Below are positions 9,199-18,517 of a stretch of 64,000 bases of DNA, piece by piece (position 1 is the stretch's first letter; the number at the start of each line of letters is the position of its first letter). Made by a program: the position numbers and the translations under genes. The notes beneath the pieces are model-generated. The model made no database searches. It was not told the origin of the DNA and saw nothing but the letters and a program-made list of their open reading frames with translations. Source of the stretch: Dendrosporobacter quercicolus (GTDB lineage: Bacteria; Bacillota; Negativicutes; DSM-1736; Dendrosporobacteraceae); assembly GCF_900104455.1 (NCBI RefSeq), contig NZ_FNHB01000012.1, forward strand, positions 1 through 64,000, read 5' to 3'.

Positions 9199-11433
9199 TT
9201 AGTCAGCCGTAGCAAAACAGGTGTTGACATACCGCTGCAATAAAAGCGTCAGTGTTCCCCGATACAGGACATGGAGGCCGTGCATAGCCCGGGACAGCGC
9301 GACATACAACAGCCGCCTGTTAAGTGGATCTGCAGTATATTCCGCGGCATTCCAAAGAATGACACTGTCAAATTCCAATCCCTTGGCCAGTGAAACCGGC
9401 AGCACCGATATTCCGCCCCGATAGCTTGCCGCCTGCCCGGACACCAGATGAAACGGCTGAACAATACCAGCCTCCACTGCCGCCGGTAAAAGGCGTTCAT
9501 GCAAATCAGCCGCAGCTTCTTCATGTTTGACAATAATACCGATTGATTTCGCTCCCTGGGCTAAAAAAACCGCAAGCTTGCTGATCACCCGGCAAATGCC
9601 GTCCGCCTGTGACGACATTTTTTCCAGCGTCGGCTTCCGGCCGATTTCATAAACGGGAATGGCCCGGGTGCTGCCTTGCGGCATAACGCAATTAAACACA
9701 TCAACAATTTCCCTGGCCGAACGATAGCTGTGGAGAATTTCCCGATATACCGTCCGGGCATCGGCGAACACCTCTTTTAAGAGAACATTCCAGCTGCTGA
9801 TACTGCGGTAGGAATGAATGCCCTGGGACAGATCGCCCATGATGGTAAAGGAACCATTGTCAGATAACTTCTTTAATACCGCAAATTCCAAGGCATTCAG
9901 GTCCTGCGCTTCGTCGACAACAATATGCTCATATCTGGGCACATGCGCCCAGCCATCGAGTAAATAAGACAGGTAGGCCAGCGGGGCCAGGTCTTCCCGC
10001 TCAACCTGCCGGGCGTCCAAAACAGCCAATGTATGCCGGCGGATAGCGTCTAAATCATAGCGCTTATCGCGAACGCTTTTAAACACAGCCTTAGCGGCAA
10101 AAATTTCACGGTAGGCCTCCAGCAAGTCCAGCGCGCCCCATCGCTTAAAGTATTTTTTAAGAAAACCGTCGGCTTCCTGGCGGCAGCGCTTCGCCTGACC
10201 GGCGGCGGCCTTGCCCTTGGCCTGAAGCGCTTCCAGCACTTCCACATGGTTTGTTACCCGGAAGGTAATGTACCGGATAAGGGTTCGCAAGCGCTCATTA
10301 TAGGGCATGTTTCGATCTTCCATAAATTTATCCAGCTGCTCCCTGGCCGTAATGGCAACCTGACCATCAAACAAAGAAATGTCTGACAGCTTAAGACAAA
10401 ACTTTTGAACTTTCTGTTCCAGATAAGCATAAAGCACCTGCAAAAAATCAAGCGATCCCTTCAATTGGCTAATATCCTCCAGTAAACCAATGCCGGCCTT
10501 ATCCTTACCCGCCAAAATCAGTTCAAGCTGCTGCGCCTCAGCCAGCTTAAGTTCCCGGCGCGTGATCGCCGCCGCTAAATCATCCCAAACCATTTGACGG
10601 ATATCGCCGGCATCAATTTCCGGCAGCAACTCTGAAATATAATCCAGAAAAATACGGTTAGGCGCTATGACAATCAGTTTATGCCTGTTGAGCTTTTCAT
10701 TATACAAGAGGTAAGACAGGCGATGTAGGCCAATGGTGCTTTTTCCGGAACCGGCCACGCCTTGAATGACGGTTACCTGATTGAGCGGTTCGCGAATAAT
10801 TTTGTTCTGTTCGGCCTGGATTGAGGTTACAATGTCCCGGAGCTTATCCGTCGCTCCCTGCTGCAGCCTGTCGGCAAGCATCGGGTCGCCCAGCAGGGCT
10901 TCCTGCCGGCGCGCCAGGATCTGATCCAGAACGAAATTGTCCACAATACTTTTAAGTATGCAGTCTTCAATCTTATACTGACGCTTCATACTTACATCAC
11001 CACTGTACTGATAGCGTCCAAGCACCTCATAGCTGGCCCGGCCGCCATAACATTCATAAAAAACGGTCGCAACGGGGTCCCGCCAATCAAATACCAGAAT
11101 ATCGCTATCGTTTTGAATTTCCAGGCGGGCAACTTTACAACGTCCGATATAGAAGCTGACAAATTCTTCCGTGCCGTCTTCCCGGAAATCGACCCGGCCA
11201 AAATAAGGGCTTGGAATGGCCGCCTCAATTTCATGAATCCGGCTGGAATGGTCGCTGCGCATCATATTATGAACATAGGCGCTGACTTCATCCTTGTGCT
11301 GCAGCGACTTATGCAGCCGCTGCCGGCGGACGTCGATATCGGAATGCAGCTCGGCGACAATCTGCTTCATTTCGGCAATGGTGTCCGTCAAATGCTGTTG
11401 TTCTGCTGAAAAAACCTGGTGCTGTTCGCTCAT
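9199..11433 (-). CDS. HelD-like UvrD/Rep-family helicase
   Basis: This 744-residue protein matches the HelD group of superfamily 1 ATPases, which in Bacillus release stalled RNA polymerase. An N-terminal coiled-coil region (about residues 1-80) would reach into the polymerase. Walker A is GVAGSGKST, Walker B is HIVVDEAQDL, and the late helicase motif is LAKGLEFDSVILWN followed by LLYVALSRA. SD AGGAGG supports the start. Length agrees with B. subtilis HelD. It stands alone between the phosphatase and the DoxX gene. A role as general DNA helicase IV is the main alternative. Confidence 0.88.
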   Translation of the reverse strand: MSEQHQVFSAEQQHLTDTIAEMKQIVAELHSDIDVRRQRLHKSLQHKDEVSAYVHNMMRSDHSSRIHEIEAAIPSPYFGRVDFREDGTEEFVSFYIGRCKVARLEIQNDSDILVFDWRDPVATVFYECYGGRASYEVLGRYQYSGDVSMKRQYKIEDCILKSIVDNFVLDQILARRQEALLGDPMLADRLQQGATDKLRDIVTSIQAEQNKIIREPLNQVTVIQGVAGSGKSTIGLHRLSYLLYNEKLNRHKLIVIAPNRIFLDYISELLPEIDAGDIRQMVWDDLAAAITRRELKLAEAQQLELILAGKDKAGIGLLEDISQLKGSLDFLQVLYAYLEQKVQKFCLKLSDISLFDGQVAITAREQLDKFMEDRNMPYNERLRTLIRYITFRVTNHVEVLEALQAKGKAAAGQAKRCRQEADGFLKKYFKRWGALDLLEAYREIFAAKAVFKSVRDKRYDLDAIRRHTLAVLDARQVEREDLAPLAYLSYLLDGWAHVPRYEHIVVDEAQDLNALEFAVLKKLSDNGSFTIMGDLSQGIHSYRSISSWNVLLKEVFADARTVYREILHSYRSAREIVDVFNCVMPQGSTRAIPVYEIGRKPTLEKMSSQADGICRVISKLAVFLAQGAKSIGIIVKHEEAAADLHERLLPAAVEAGIVQPFHLVSGQAASYRGGISVLPVSLAKGLEFDSVILWNAAEYTADPLNRRLLYVALSRAMHGLHVLYRGTLTLLLQRYVNTCFATAD

Positions 11434-11631
11434 AATACCTCCTGCCTGACTGATACAACCCGGCTATGACACTGTACTAAGCTATTAGGGTTAATTTTAT
11501 TTGCGCTCTTTATTCATGAATGTTTCAAATTAGGCCGGCAGTAAATAAATTCCCTGAATTGCCTGCGCAACCGCGCCGGCCTCAAAGAATGACCTGCTGT
11601 ATAATAATGTAATATTATAACATGAAACAGA

Positions 11632-11662
11632 TAAAAAAAGCCGTCGGAATTTACCCAACGGC
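11632..11662 (-). terminator. Intrinsic terminator after the DoxX gene
   Basis: An 8-bp stem (GCCGTTGG paired with CCGACGGC, one G-U) is followed on the minus strand by TTTTTTTAT. It lies 20 bases after the stop of the DoxX-family gene. Confidence 0.85.
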
Positions 11663-11682
11663 CACTGTTTCATTAACTGCTG

Positions 11683-12165
11683 CTACTTTGCAATGCATCT
11701 TTCTTTCCCAAGCTTTCCCTGAATTCCCGTATCATTTAATCCCAAATATTCATCAACGCTATACCTGCCGGGACCGACAAACAGCGCTGCAAAAAAACCA
11801 AGTCCAACCTCCAATGCCTGTGAGGCTCTAAGCAAGCCTTTTCCGCCAAGCATCAGACTGGTAAAGGCAACAGCCAGATTGAACACCAGCAGTAAGCAGG
11901 CGACACGGTAAAACAGACCGGCCATAATGAGAAAGCCGCCAAAAAACTCGGCAAAGCCGCTCATAAAGCCCCAGAAAGCCGGCGCGAAATCAATACCAAA
12001 TGTACTCATCGTTCTTCCTAACTCTGTCCATTTTTCTATTCCGCCGGAAACCTTAGGGAAACCATGCCACATAAACATACCGCCAAGGCCGGCGCGAAAA
12101 AGCAATAACCCGGCATCCCGATAGGAGTTCAACACATCATTGACATAAGCAAATATCTTTTTCAT
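11683..12165 (-). CDS. DoxX-family membrane protein
   Basis: This is a 160-residue integral membrane protein with about four hydrophobic segments and the DoxX/SURF4-like pattern: GLLLFRAGLGGMFMWHGFPK near the start and FGGFLIMAGLFYRVACLLL in the middle. DoxX relatives occur with quinone, thiosulfate or redox stress functions, but the role of this protein is unknown. It has its own SD (GGAGGC) and terminator and no functional partner next to it. Confidence 0.85.
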   Translation of the reverse strand: MKKIFAYVNDVLNSYRDAGLLLFRAGLGGMFMWHGFPKVSGGIEKWTELGRTMSTFGIDFAPAFWGFMSGFAEFFGGFLIMAGLFYRVACLLLVFNLAVAFTSLMLGGKGLLRASQALEVGLGFFAALFVGPGRYSVDEYLGLNDTGIQGKLGKERCIAK

Positions 12166-12485
12166 TTACTTCAGCCTCCTTTTCAGCACGTAAAACTTAT
12201 CAATTAGCCTAACCGCCGCGATTGGCTTCTATAATTATATACTACTTCAAAATATAGCGGAGATCAACAATCGTTCTAAAAATCCTGTTTACAGCCCGCT
12301 CCTGTTTGCGGTTAATGAAGCGGCTTTACCGGCGGGCAGAGAAAAGAAGTTGCCATTATACAAGGATGAGGATAGCGCCGTCGCCCGGACACTATCCTCA
12401 TTTGCTCTAAATTTGCTGTGATGCCTGCGGTTCGCCGTCACTCGGTCTTCACCAGGCAGGGGTTGCGCCTCCGGAATTTTTGATG
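12166..12485. other. Intergenic region with a hairpin
   Basis: This 320-bp gap between the DoxX start and the CBS stop holds a 10-bp perfect hairpin (ATGAGGATAG at 12366-12375 with CTATCCTCAT at 12392-12401) without a strong T-tract. It is probably a weak terminator or processing site for the CBS gene. No other gene is seen. Confidence 0.45.
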
Positions 12486-12920
12486 TTAAACGCCTGCTGC
12501 GCGGTTCATTGCCTGTGGATGGTCAGCCAGTTTGGCGTAATATTCGATAATCTCTCTGCGGCGTATGATTCCGATAAAGATATCACTGTCATCCAGCACC
12601 GGAACGAAATTTTGCAGAACTGCCAGTGAGACCAAATCTTCCATTTCCGAATTAATTCTCACCGGCGTGTTGGTCATCCGCCGCGGAACCTCTTTCAGCA
12701 TAATCCGTTCCGTACCGGCAAAGGTCAAATCCGGCGTATTCTTTAATTTCCACAGCAAATCTCCCTCGGTAATTGTCCCGGCGTATTTGCCATGCTCGTC
12801 AATCAGCGGAATGGCCGTAAAGCGATGATATTCCATTTTTTCCAGCGCCTGGCGCATGGTACTGTTCAGAGGCAAATAAATTACTTCGTTTTTAGGAATC
12901 AGAAAAAAAGTAATTTTCAT
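12486..12920 (-). CDS. CBS-domain pair protein
   Basis: This 144-residue protein consists essentially of two CBS motifs. The first (about residues 8-60) contains HRFTAIPLIDEHGKYAGTIT; the second (about 85-128) contains FVPVLDDSDIFIGIIRRREI. Free-standing CBS pairs bind adenine nucleotides and report energy state to partner proteins. The partner is not evident, as neighbours are unrelated. It is typical of small Firmicute CBS proteins. Confidence 0.88.
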   Translation of the reverse strand: MKITFFLIPKNEVIYLPLNSTMRQALEKMEYHRFTAIPLIDEHGKYAGTITEGDLLWKLKNTPDLTFAGTERIMLKEVPRRMTNTPVRINSEMEDLVSLAVLQNFVPVLDDSDIFIGIIRRREIIEYYAKLADHPQAMNRAAGV

Positions 12921-13119
12921 AAAACTGTTCCTCCATAGCTTGCTAATGATATCAGTTGACCAAACAGCGGGACTATTTCAGACGGTTAAAAACCCGGACA
13001 CCGAAACGCGCCCGCTATTGCCCAACTGTAACCATTATCATCTATATTCAACATTTACGCCAAATTTCCTTTATCAGGAACATCCATAACCCGGACAGAA
13101 ATTCCCAATAAAGCAAAAG

Positions 13120-13656
13120 TCAAGGGTGCCTGCCGTTCCCGGGAAAGGCACCTGCAGCTTGTGACCAGCGAAGAATATCACAAATCAGCACATCATAACT
13201 CTCTATTGTGACCAGCGGGTTGTCCCAGGGCCGGTAAACCGGCGGCGGTGCGCTTTGGGGCGCGATTAAGTTTTGCATTTTTAAAACTAACGCCTGCTGG
13301 CCGGCAAAATATAAGCGATTTTTCATTGCGGTAAACTCACCTGTACAGGGCAGGCAGGTATGCAGGCAGCAGACCAGTGGCCGGGCCTCATAGATCAGAC
13401 AGCGGCCGGCCGGGGAAAGAAACTTGCAATAACCATCCGGTCCGGGCGGTAAAAACCAGCGCAGCTGGTGGTCCAGCCGCATAGCCCGCAAGGGAAAGTG
13501 GGAACTGTCATATTCGTCCATTGTTTTGCGGGCCGTCGCCGTCAGCTTTACTGTAAATACCGGATCCGGATACACAATAAATCCGGCGCAGCAATTATTG
13601 GGACAAGCCGCGCAGTCAAGATACGGCCGGCAAAAATCCATAAGAGCTTCAACCAA
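13120..13656 (-). CDS. YkgJ-type cysteine-cluster protein
   Basis: This 178-residue protein has the metal-binding cysteine pattern of the YkgJ/UPF0153 family. CAACPNNCCAGF lies near residue 15, and later groups are CKFLSPAGRCLIYEARPLVC and CCLHTCLPC. Such proteins are thought to bind zinc or an iron-sulfur centre; some family members are linked to metal chelation or oxidative modification, but no function is established. The first ATG is used; a clear SD was not seen. Neighbours do not help. Confidence 0.8.
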   Translation of the reverse strand: MVEALMDFCRPYLDCAACPNNCCAGFIVYPDPVFTVKLTATARKTMDEYDSSHFPLRAMRLDHQLRWFLPPGPDGYCKFLSPAGRCLIYEARPLVCCLHTCLPCTGEFTAMKNRLYFAGQQALVLKMQNLIAPQSAPPPVYRPWDNPLVTIESYDVLICDILRWSQAAGAFPGNGRHP

Positions 13657-13877
13657 CTGCGCAACGGTGGATTGAGGGCCAGGCGCCGTACAGTTAGCTC
13701 ACCGGCTGAGGTAAAATATACTCTTAACATTCTCTGCTCACCACCCGAATGATAAACTATATTGCGGCCAGCTTAAAAATATCCATAATAATCGGCAATC
13801 ATGATTTCTGATCGTTTGTATGGGGTTCCCGCCCTTCGCCTGCTCCGCTATCACCAACGGAGGCTGATTGGGCGGCA

Positions 13878-13907
13878 TTGATTTTTACCCTAAGAAAAGA
13901 GTATAAT
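13878..13907 (+). promoter_or_regulatory. Promoter of ribU
   Basis: TTGATT (13878-13883) and perfect TATAAT (13902-13907) are spaced by 18 bases. The transcript would start about 35 bases before the GTG codon, which leaves no room for an FMN riboswitch. Confidence 0.6.
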
Positions 13908-13947
13908 GAGCCGTAGTTACCCTTATCCCGTTGGGAGGAACTGAACT

Positions 13948-14526
13948 GTGCAGCTGCAAATTGTTTACATGTCCAAAACGGCGGTCTTGGCCAGCGTTGC
14001 CATTATCCTGATGTTTATGGATTTTCCGGTCGTTTTTATGCCGGCTTTTTTAAAAATGGATTTAAGTGAAATTCCGGCAATTATTGCTGCCTTTTCGCTG
14101 GGACCGCTGGCCGGCTTCTGGGTGATGCTGGTTAAAAACATTCTTCATTTAGCCAATTCACAAACCGCGGGCATTGGTGAACTGGCCAACTTCCTGGTCG
14201 GCAGTGCGCTGGTCGTGACAGCGGGCGTAATTTACCGGCGTCATAAAAGCCGGAAAGGCGCCGTCTGCGCCCTTGCTTTCGGGACACTTGCCATGACTCT
14301 GGCGGCGGCGGCGCTGAATTATTGGGTTTTAATCCCGCTCTATCAGGCGGTATTAAACTTCCCCGGTGAAGCCGTTGTCCAGATGGGGCACGTGGTCAAT
14401 CACCGGATTATTGATTTAAAAACCTTTATTCTGTTCGCTATTATACCGTTCAATCTGTTAAAAGGGCTGCTGGTATCGCTCATTACCATGCTGATTTATC
14501 AAAAAGTATCCCATTTGCTGCATTAG
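13948..14526 (+). CDS. ribU: ECF transporter riboflavin-binding component RibU
   Basis: This 192-residue membrane protein with about six hydrophobic segments is the substrate-capturing S component of an ECF-type vitamin importer. The family pattern is visible in FMDFPVVFMPAFLKMDLSEIP and in the late segment FNLLKGLLVSLITMLIY. It would work with the shared EcfA/A'/T module, which is not in this window. Translation starts with GTG after GGGAGGAA. Expression from the short leader suggests it is not under a riboflavin riboswitch. Confidence 0.9.
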   Translation: MQLQIVYMSKTAVLASVAIILMFMDFPVVFMPAFLKMDLSEIPAIIAAFSLGPLAGFWVMLVKNILHLANSQTAGIGELANFLVGSALVVTAGVIYRRHKSRKGAVCALAFGTLAMTLAAAALNYWVLIPLYQAVLNFPGEAVVQMGHVVNHRIIDLKTFILFAIIPFNLLKGLLVSLITMLIYQKVSHLLH

Positions 14527-14552
14527 GACAAGTTCACCGGGCTACTGCCAGG

Positions 14553-14592
14553 AATTAAAAACAGTTTGCCGCAATCGTGCGGTCAAACTGTT
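14553..14592 (-). terminator. Hairpin terminator between convergent genes
   Basis: AACAGTTTG pairs with CAAACTGTT in a 14-bp stem with one bulge, followed on the minus strand by TTTTTAATT. It is the distal of two terminators between ribU and the PEP-hydrolase-family gene. Confidence 0.7.
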
Positions 14593-14637
14593 GGGATGAT
14601 TCTGTAACCAGCCTCATTTAAGCAAATAATGTTGATG

Positions 14638-14712
14638 AAAAAGAGCCTCTCGCAGTGTTTGGGATTGTTTTTTCGACGTGTCCTGTCCCAACACTTCAGA
14701 GGCTCTTTCTTA
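14638..14712. terminator. Long bidirectional terminator
   Basis: An outer stem AAAGAGCCTCT/AGAGGCTCTTT and an inner stem AGTGTTTGGGA/TCCCAACACT form a 75-base hairpin. A T-tract lies on each side, TTTCTT on the plus strand and TTTTTC on the minus strand. It separates convergent ribU and the Tm-1-like operon. Confidence 0.8.
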
Positions 14713-14765
14713 TACTGCCCGGCCCAGCCTGTTATCAAGGATCAAGCAGCCCGTTCCCGTTTAAT

Positions 14766-15599
14766 TCAAGCCTGCCTTCTTATCGCCTTAAAGGCCTCGG
14801 TTTGCTGCTTGATTCCCACTTCTGTTGCAAATCGCTCAATGCTGGAAGCGCCGAAGAAACCTTCGACATTGTGGGTGTTGGCAATAATGTATTGCGCATC
14901 TTCCGGTTCGGCGATAGGACCGCCGTGACATAAAACGATAATGTCCGGATTTACCGCTTTACCGGCATCGCAAATGGCTTGTACTTTGGCGACGCAATCA
15001 TCCAGCGTTAGTGCTGTTTTGGCTCCAATCGTGCCCTTGGTCGTTAATCCCATATGGGCAACAAGAATATCGGCCCCGGCCTTAGCCATTTTTACCGCTT
15101 GCTCGGGATCGAATACATAAGGAGAAGTAACCAGATCCAGCGCATGCGCTTTTTTGATCATTTCGACTTCCAAATCATAGCCCATGCCGGTTTCTTCCAG
15201 GTTTTGGCGAAATACCCCGTCAATCAGTCCTACCGTCGGGAAATTCTGAACACCGGCAAAGCCCTGCTCTTTCAGCTGCTGTAAAAACACTTCCATAATC
15301 CTGAACGGATCGGTCCCGCATACGCCGGCCAGAACCGGAGTATGCCTGACCACCGGCAGGACTTCCGCCCCCATTTCCACAACAATCTTATTGGCGTCGC
15401 CATAGGATAACAACCCGGCCAGCGAACCCCGGCCGGCCATTCTGTATTTGCCCGAATTATAAATGATGATCAGATCGACTCCGCCCGCTTCGCCGCTCTT
15501 GGCCGATATGCCGGCGCCCGCACCGGCGCCCACAATAATCTTGCCTGCCGCTATTTCGGCTTGTAATTTTTTCAATACTTCACTTCTGATTGGCAACAC
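14766..15599 (-). CDS. TIM-barrel PEP-hydrolase-family protein (Tm-1 C-terminal domain type)
   Basis: This 277-residue protein belongs to the PF09370-type TIM-barrel family, named after a phosphoenolpyruvate-hydrolase-like fold. Conserved stretches are [49 protein letters not shown] and [13 protein letters not shown]. It starts 13 bases after the UPF0261 gene, so the two are translated together. In plants the tomato Tm-1 virus-resistance protein carries these two domains in one chain. The reaction is not established. A paralogous barrel forms the sensor half of the regulator at 17006-18211. Confidence 0.88.
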   Translation of the reverse strand: MLPIRSEVLKKLQAEIAAGKIIVGAGAGAGISAKSGEAGGVDLIIIYNSGKYRMAGRGSLAGLLSYGDANKIVVEMGAEVLPVVRHTPVLAGVCGTDPFRIMEVFLQQLKEQGFAGVQNFPTVGLIDGVFRQNLEETGMGYDLEVEMIKKAHALDLVTSPYVFDPEQAVKMAKAGADILVAHMGLTTKGTIGAKTALTLDDCVAKVQAICDAGKAVNPDIIVLCHGGPIAEPEDAQYIIANTHNVEGFFGASSIERFATEVGIKQQTEAFKAIRRQA

Positions 15600-15611
15600 A
15601 ACAACCGCCTC

Positions 15612-16853
15612 CTAAATATTTTTTTCTGACAGCAGTTCAACTAATTTTTGCGCAGCGGCAGTGGAAAACACCGGATCATTGATATTTGCATCCACTTCGA
15701 TGATTTCAACCAGCGGATTGGTGATATTTTCTTTCAGTGCGGCAAATAACGCCGCAGCCTCTTCCGGCCCGTAAAAGGGCTGGCCGGGAGCATCAATCAT
15801 CGACACACCTTTGAGCGGCAGCAGCAAAGCAGCCTTTGCTTGGCATTGGTTGAGCTTTTCAGCGATCATTAACCCCAATTGCCTGTTCTCATCGACAGTT
15901 GTCCGCATCAGGGTAACCGTAGGATTGTGCTGGTAAAAATTACGGCCCTTGTATTTCGCCGGAACGGTGGCAACCGGCCCAAAATTGACCATATCCAAAG
16001 CGCCGACAGAAACGACCTGCGGTATCCGGTTAAGAGCGGCGGCGTCCAGCCGCGTCTCTCCTGCGGCCATGTTTCCGCCCATCAGCTCATCTGCCCACTC
16101 GGTGGTGGTAATATCAAAAACGCCTGCAATATAGCCGTCTTTGATTAAACCTTCCATGGCTTTGCCGCCTGTTCCTGTCGCATGAAAAATCAGAACCTCA
16201 TAGCCCCGTTGCTCCAAATACTCCCTGGCCTGATCGACGCATGGCGTTGTCACGCCGAACATGGACGCTGCAATCAAAGGCTTCTTTTCCAGCACCTTAT
16301 CCACTTCAAATTTTACCATTCCGGCGATAGCCAGCGCGGCATTCGTAAAAATTTTGGTCGAAATGGAATTTAAGCCGGCGACATCCACAATAGAAGGATA
16401 CATAAAAATATCGCTGGTTCCCACATACACCGAAACATCGCCTGCGGCGACGGTTGAGACCATCACTTTCGGGACGCCGACCGGCAAAGCCCGCATGCCG
16501 GGAGTAACCAATGCAGTCCCGCCGCTGCCGCCGCAGGACAAAATCCCGTCAAATTTGCCTGCTGCGTAAAGTCTGGGCAGCAATTTTTCCAGTCCCCTGG
16601 AAAGCACGTCGGTCGCCAAAGCGCGGTCTTTTCGGGCCGCAATTTCTTTGATATTGGCCCCCACCGCTTTGGCAATGTCCTCATTAGAAACATCGGCCGC
16701 TAACTTTGGCTCAAACACCCCCGTATGAATCATGAAGGTCTGCAGGCCCAGGCTCTGGATAAGCTCTTGCAAATAAGCAAATTCCACACTTTTAGAGTCA
16801 AACGTTCCGGCGATAGCAACTGTTTTCATCATAACCCTCCTTGTCAATGGCAT
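15612..16853 (-). CDS. UPF0261 (Tm-1-like ATP-binding) protein
   Basis: This 413-residue protein is a full-length member of the UPF0261 family, equivalent to the N-terminal domain of tomato Tm-1, which binds ATP. Visible motifs are AIAGTFDSKSVEFAYLQELI at the start, CGGSGGTALVTPGMRALP (about residue 105) and FHATGTGGKAMEGL (about 225). The SD is GGAGGG before an ATG-ATG pair, so the start may be eight codons later than the first possible one. It forms an operon with the TIM-barrel gene. The biochemical function is unknown. Confidence 0.88.
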   Translation of the reverse strand: MPLTRRVMMKTVAIAGTFDSKSVEFAYLQELIQSLGLQTFMIHTGVFEPKLAADVSNEDIAKAVGANIKEIAARKDRALATDVLSRGLEKLLPRLYAAGKFDGILSCGGSGGTALVTPGMRALPVGVPKVMVSTVAAGDVSVYVGTSDIFMYPSIVDVAGLNSISTKIFTNAALAIAGMVKFEVDKVLEKKPLIAASMFGVTTPCVDQAREYLEQRGYEVLIFHATGTGGKAMEGLIKDGYIAGVFDITTTEWADELMGGNMAAGETRLDAAALNRIPQVVSVGALDMVNFGPVATVPAKYKGRNFYQHNPTVTLMRTTVDENRQLGLMIAEKLNQCQAKAALLLPLKGVSMIDAPGQPFYGPEEAAALFAALKENITNPLVEIIEVDANINDPVFSTAAAQKLVELLSEKNI

Positions 16854-17005
16854 CGGCTTATTTATGGAATTTTCCCATTAATACAACAATACCTTACATG
16901 CAGACATAATAACAGGTATATTTAGCTGATTTTTATGTGTTTATGTATTATTTCGGCTAAATTCAGCAACAGCAGCCGTTCGGTAACGAGCCACTCCGAC
17001 GGTGT

Positions 17006-18211
17006 TTAATGTTTCGCTGCTTGAAGCCCTCTGCGGTATCGTACCGGCGAAAGGCCAGTCAATCTCTTAAAGGTTTTGCTGAAATGAGCGTAGTCATTAA
17101 ATCCGGTCATGCCGGCTATTTCGTTAAGCTTAATATTGTTAAATTTCATCATTTCTTTGGCCTTGCATATTCTAAACTGAACCAGATACGCCGGAAATGT
17201 ACAGCCAACCTCCTTCTTAAACAGAGCGCTTAAGTGCGACCTGGAAATATGGGCGACATTGGCCAGATCGGAAAACAAGACCTCCTTCCGGTAATTTACG
17301 GCAACATATTCTTTAACAAAAGCAACATAATCATAATGCTTCTTAACGCCTTCAATCATCTTGATCAGCAGTTCGTCCTGCACAATATCGCCGGTTTGTT
17401 TAAACGCCCTGGTAATGTCAGTGATTGCCTCTTCCGAGGGGATTCTTTCAAAGGACGAGCCGCCGATATAGCCCATAGTTGTGGTATTGTTATACATAAA
17501 ACTAAGATCCGCCGGGGTTTTTATCGGCCCGCCATAAATCATTTTGATGGGATTGGTATTGAATTCATCACAGGCGGCGAAAATTTCATCCGCGATCAAT
17601 TTGGCTGACTGCAGGGACAGTGCTTTTTTTGCGCCAATACAGCCGCCTTTCGTCAATCCTAGATGCGCACAGATCAAATCTGCTCCTGCGCCTAACATCT
17701 GCCTGGCCTGACTGGCATTAAAAACAAAAGCCAGGGTAAATAGGTTCCGGCTGTGAGCAATTCTTACCGCCTCAATTTCCCGCGCAAAAGAAATTCCATT
17801 CTCTTCAAGGGCTTCCCTGAATTGACCGTCAATCATACCGATCGTGGGAAAGTTGTTGATTCCGGAAAACCCCTGCTTGCTGATCAAATCGATATATTGG
17901 CTCAAGTCGATTGTCGGATCGGTCGCATTCAGGCCAAAAATTACCGGTATTTGCCGGGCGACCGGAATGATTTCCCGCGCGCCAAACTCCAGCACCAGCT
18001 CATTGCCATTGGCAAACGGCAGCCAGCCGGCCAGCGAGCTTTGCCCCATTTGTCTAAACCGGCCGGAATTTAGGGCCAGCAGCAGATCGGCTCCGCCTTT
18101 CAAGGCATACTTTGCCGTAATCCCTGCGCCCACGGCCACGCCAATGATGTGGCCGGTAATTCTGATCTGCGTTCTTAATTTGCTCAATATTTGCTCCCGC
18201 GCTACAGCCAT
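17006..18211 (-). CDS. AraC-type regulator with a TIM-barrel PEP-hydrolase-family sensor
   Basis: Of 401 residues, the first ~280 align throughout with the protein at 14766-15599. Shared motifs are NSGRFRQMGQSSLAGWL, NFPTIGMIDGQFR and AHLGLTKGGCIGAKKAL. The last ~100 form a double helix-turn-helix of AraC type (LFSDLANVAHISRSHLSALF and ...NDYAHFSKTFKRLTGLSPVR). The start is fixed by AGGAGG before ATG at 18211. It lies upstream of the UPF0261-TIM pair on the same strand, so it is probably their regulator, sensing the ligand of the barrel. That the barrel retains catalysis is uncertain. Confidence 0.88.
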   Translation of the reverse strand: MAVAREQILSKLRTQIRITGHIIGVAVGAGITAKYALKGGADLLLALNSGRFRQMGQSSLAGWLPFANGNELVLEFGAREIIPVARQIPVIFGLNATDPTIDLSQYIDLISKQGFSGINNFPTIGMIDGQFREALEENGISFAREIEAVRIAHSRNLFTLAFVFNASQARQMLGAGADLICAHLGLTKGGCIGAKKALSLQSAKLIADEIFAACDEFNTNPIKMIYGGPIKTPADLSFMYNNTTTMGYIGGSSFERIPSEEAITDITRAFKQTGDIVQDELLIKMIEGVKKHYDYVAFVKEYVAVNYRKEVLFSDLANVAHISRSHLSALFKKEVGCTFPAYLVQFRICKAKEMMKFNNIKLNEIAGMTGFNDYAHFSKTFKRLTGLSPVRYRRGLQAAKH

Positions 18212-18235
18212 TTCGTACCTCCTTGTGCTAATACC

Positions 18236-18263
18236 ATAAAAAAACCGGCTGAACCGCCCGGTT
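18236..18263 (-). terminator. Small leader hairpin with T-tract before the AraC fusion gene
   Basis: AACCGG pairs with CCGGTT around a nine-base loop and is followed on the minus strand by TTTTTTTATGG. It ends about 25 bases before the ATG, so it would act inside the leader of the regulator gene or as backup terminator for the ABC exporter upstream. Confidence 0.5.
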
Positions 18264-18334
18264 CTGACAACGGATATTCCTGCATTCCAGCTTCGCGGTC
18301 TGGCGCCACTCCTATTATTGTATCCTGCAGCAGT

Positions 18335-18369
18335 AAAAACAAACAAAAATCGCCTGCCAGAGGCAGACG
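18335..18369 (-). terminator. Terminator of the ABC exporter gene
   Basis: CGTCTGCC pairs with GGCAGGCG (one G-U) around a three-base loop and is followed by ATTTTTGTTTGTTTTT on the minus strand, about 150 bases after the exporter stop. It lies in the 306-bp gap 18212-18517, which otherwise holds only the leader hairpin. Confidence 0.75.
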
Positions 18370-18517
18370 TAGAACAGAAGGGAGATCTATATTAACAGAG
18401 CGTCCTCTGACCTTTTTACTATATATCCGATGGTTATATCATAATAGGTAAATTTTAGAATAGTTTTAGAACAAGGTCCGCCTGTTAAATTTTTTTATCC
18501 TTTGGCCCGGCTTGGTT

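Noticed and set aside
13657-13947. FMN riboswitch before ribU
   Set aside because: The promoter at 13878-13907 leaves a leader of only about 35 bases, and the conserved FMN element is not found in the 290-bp gap.
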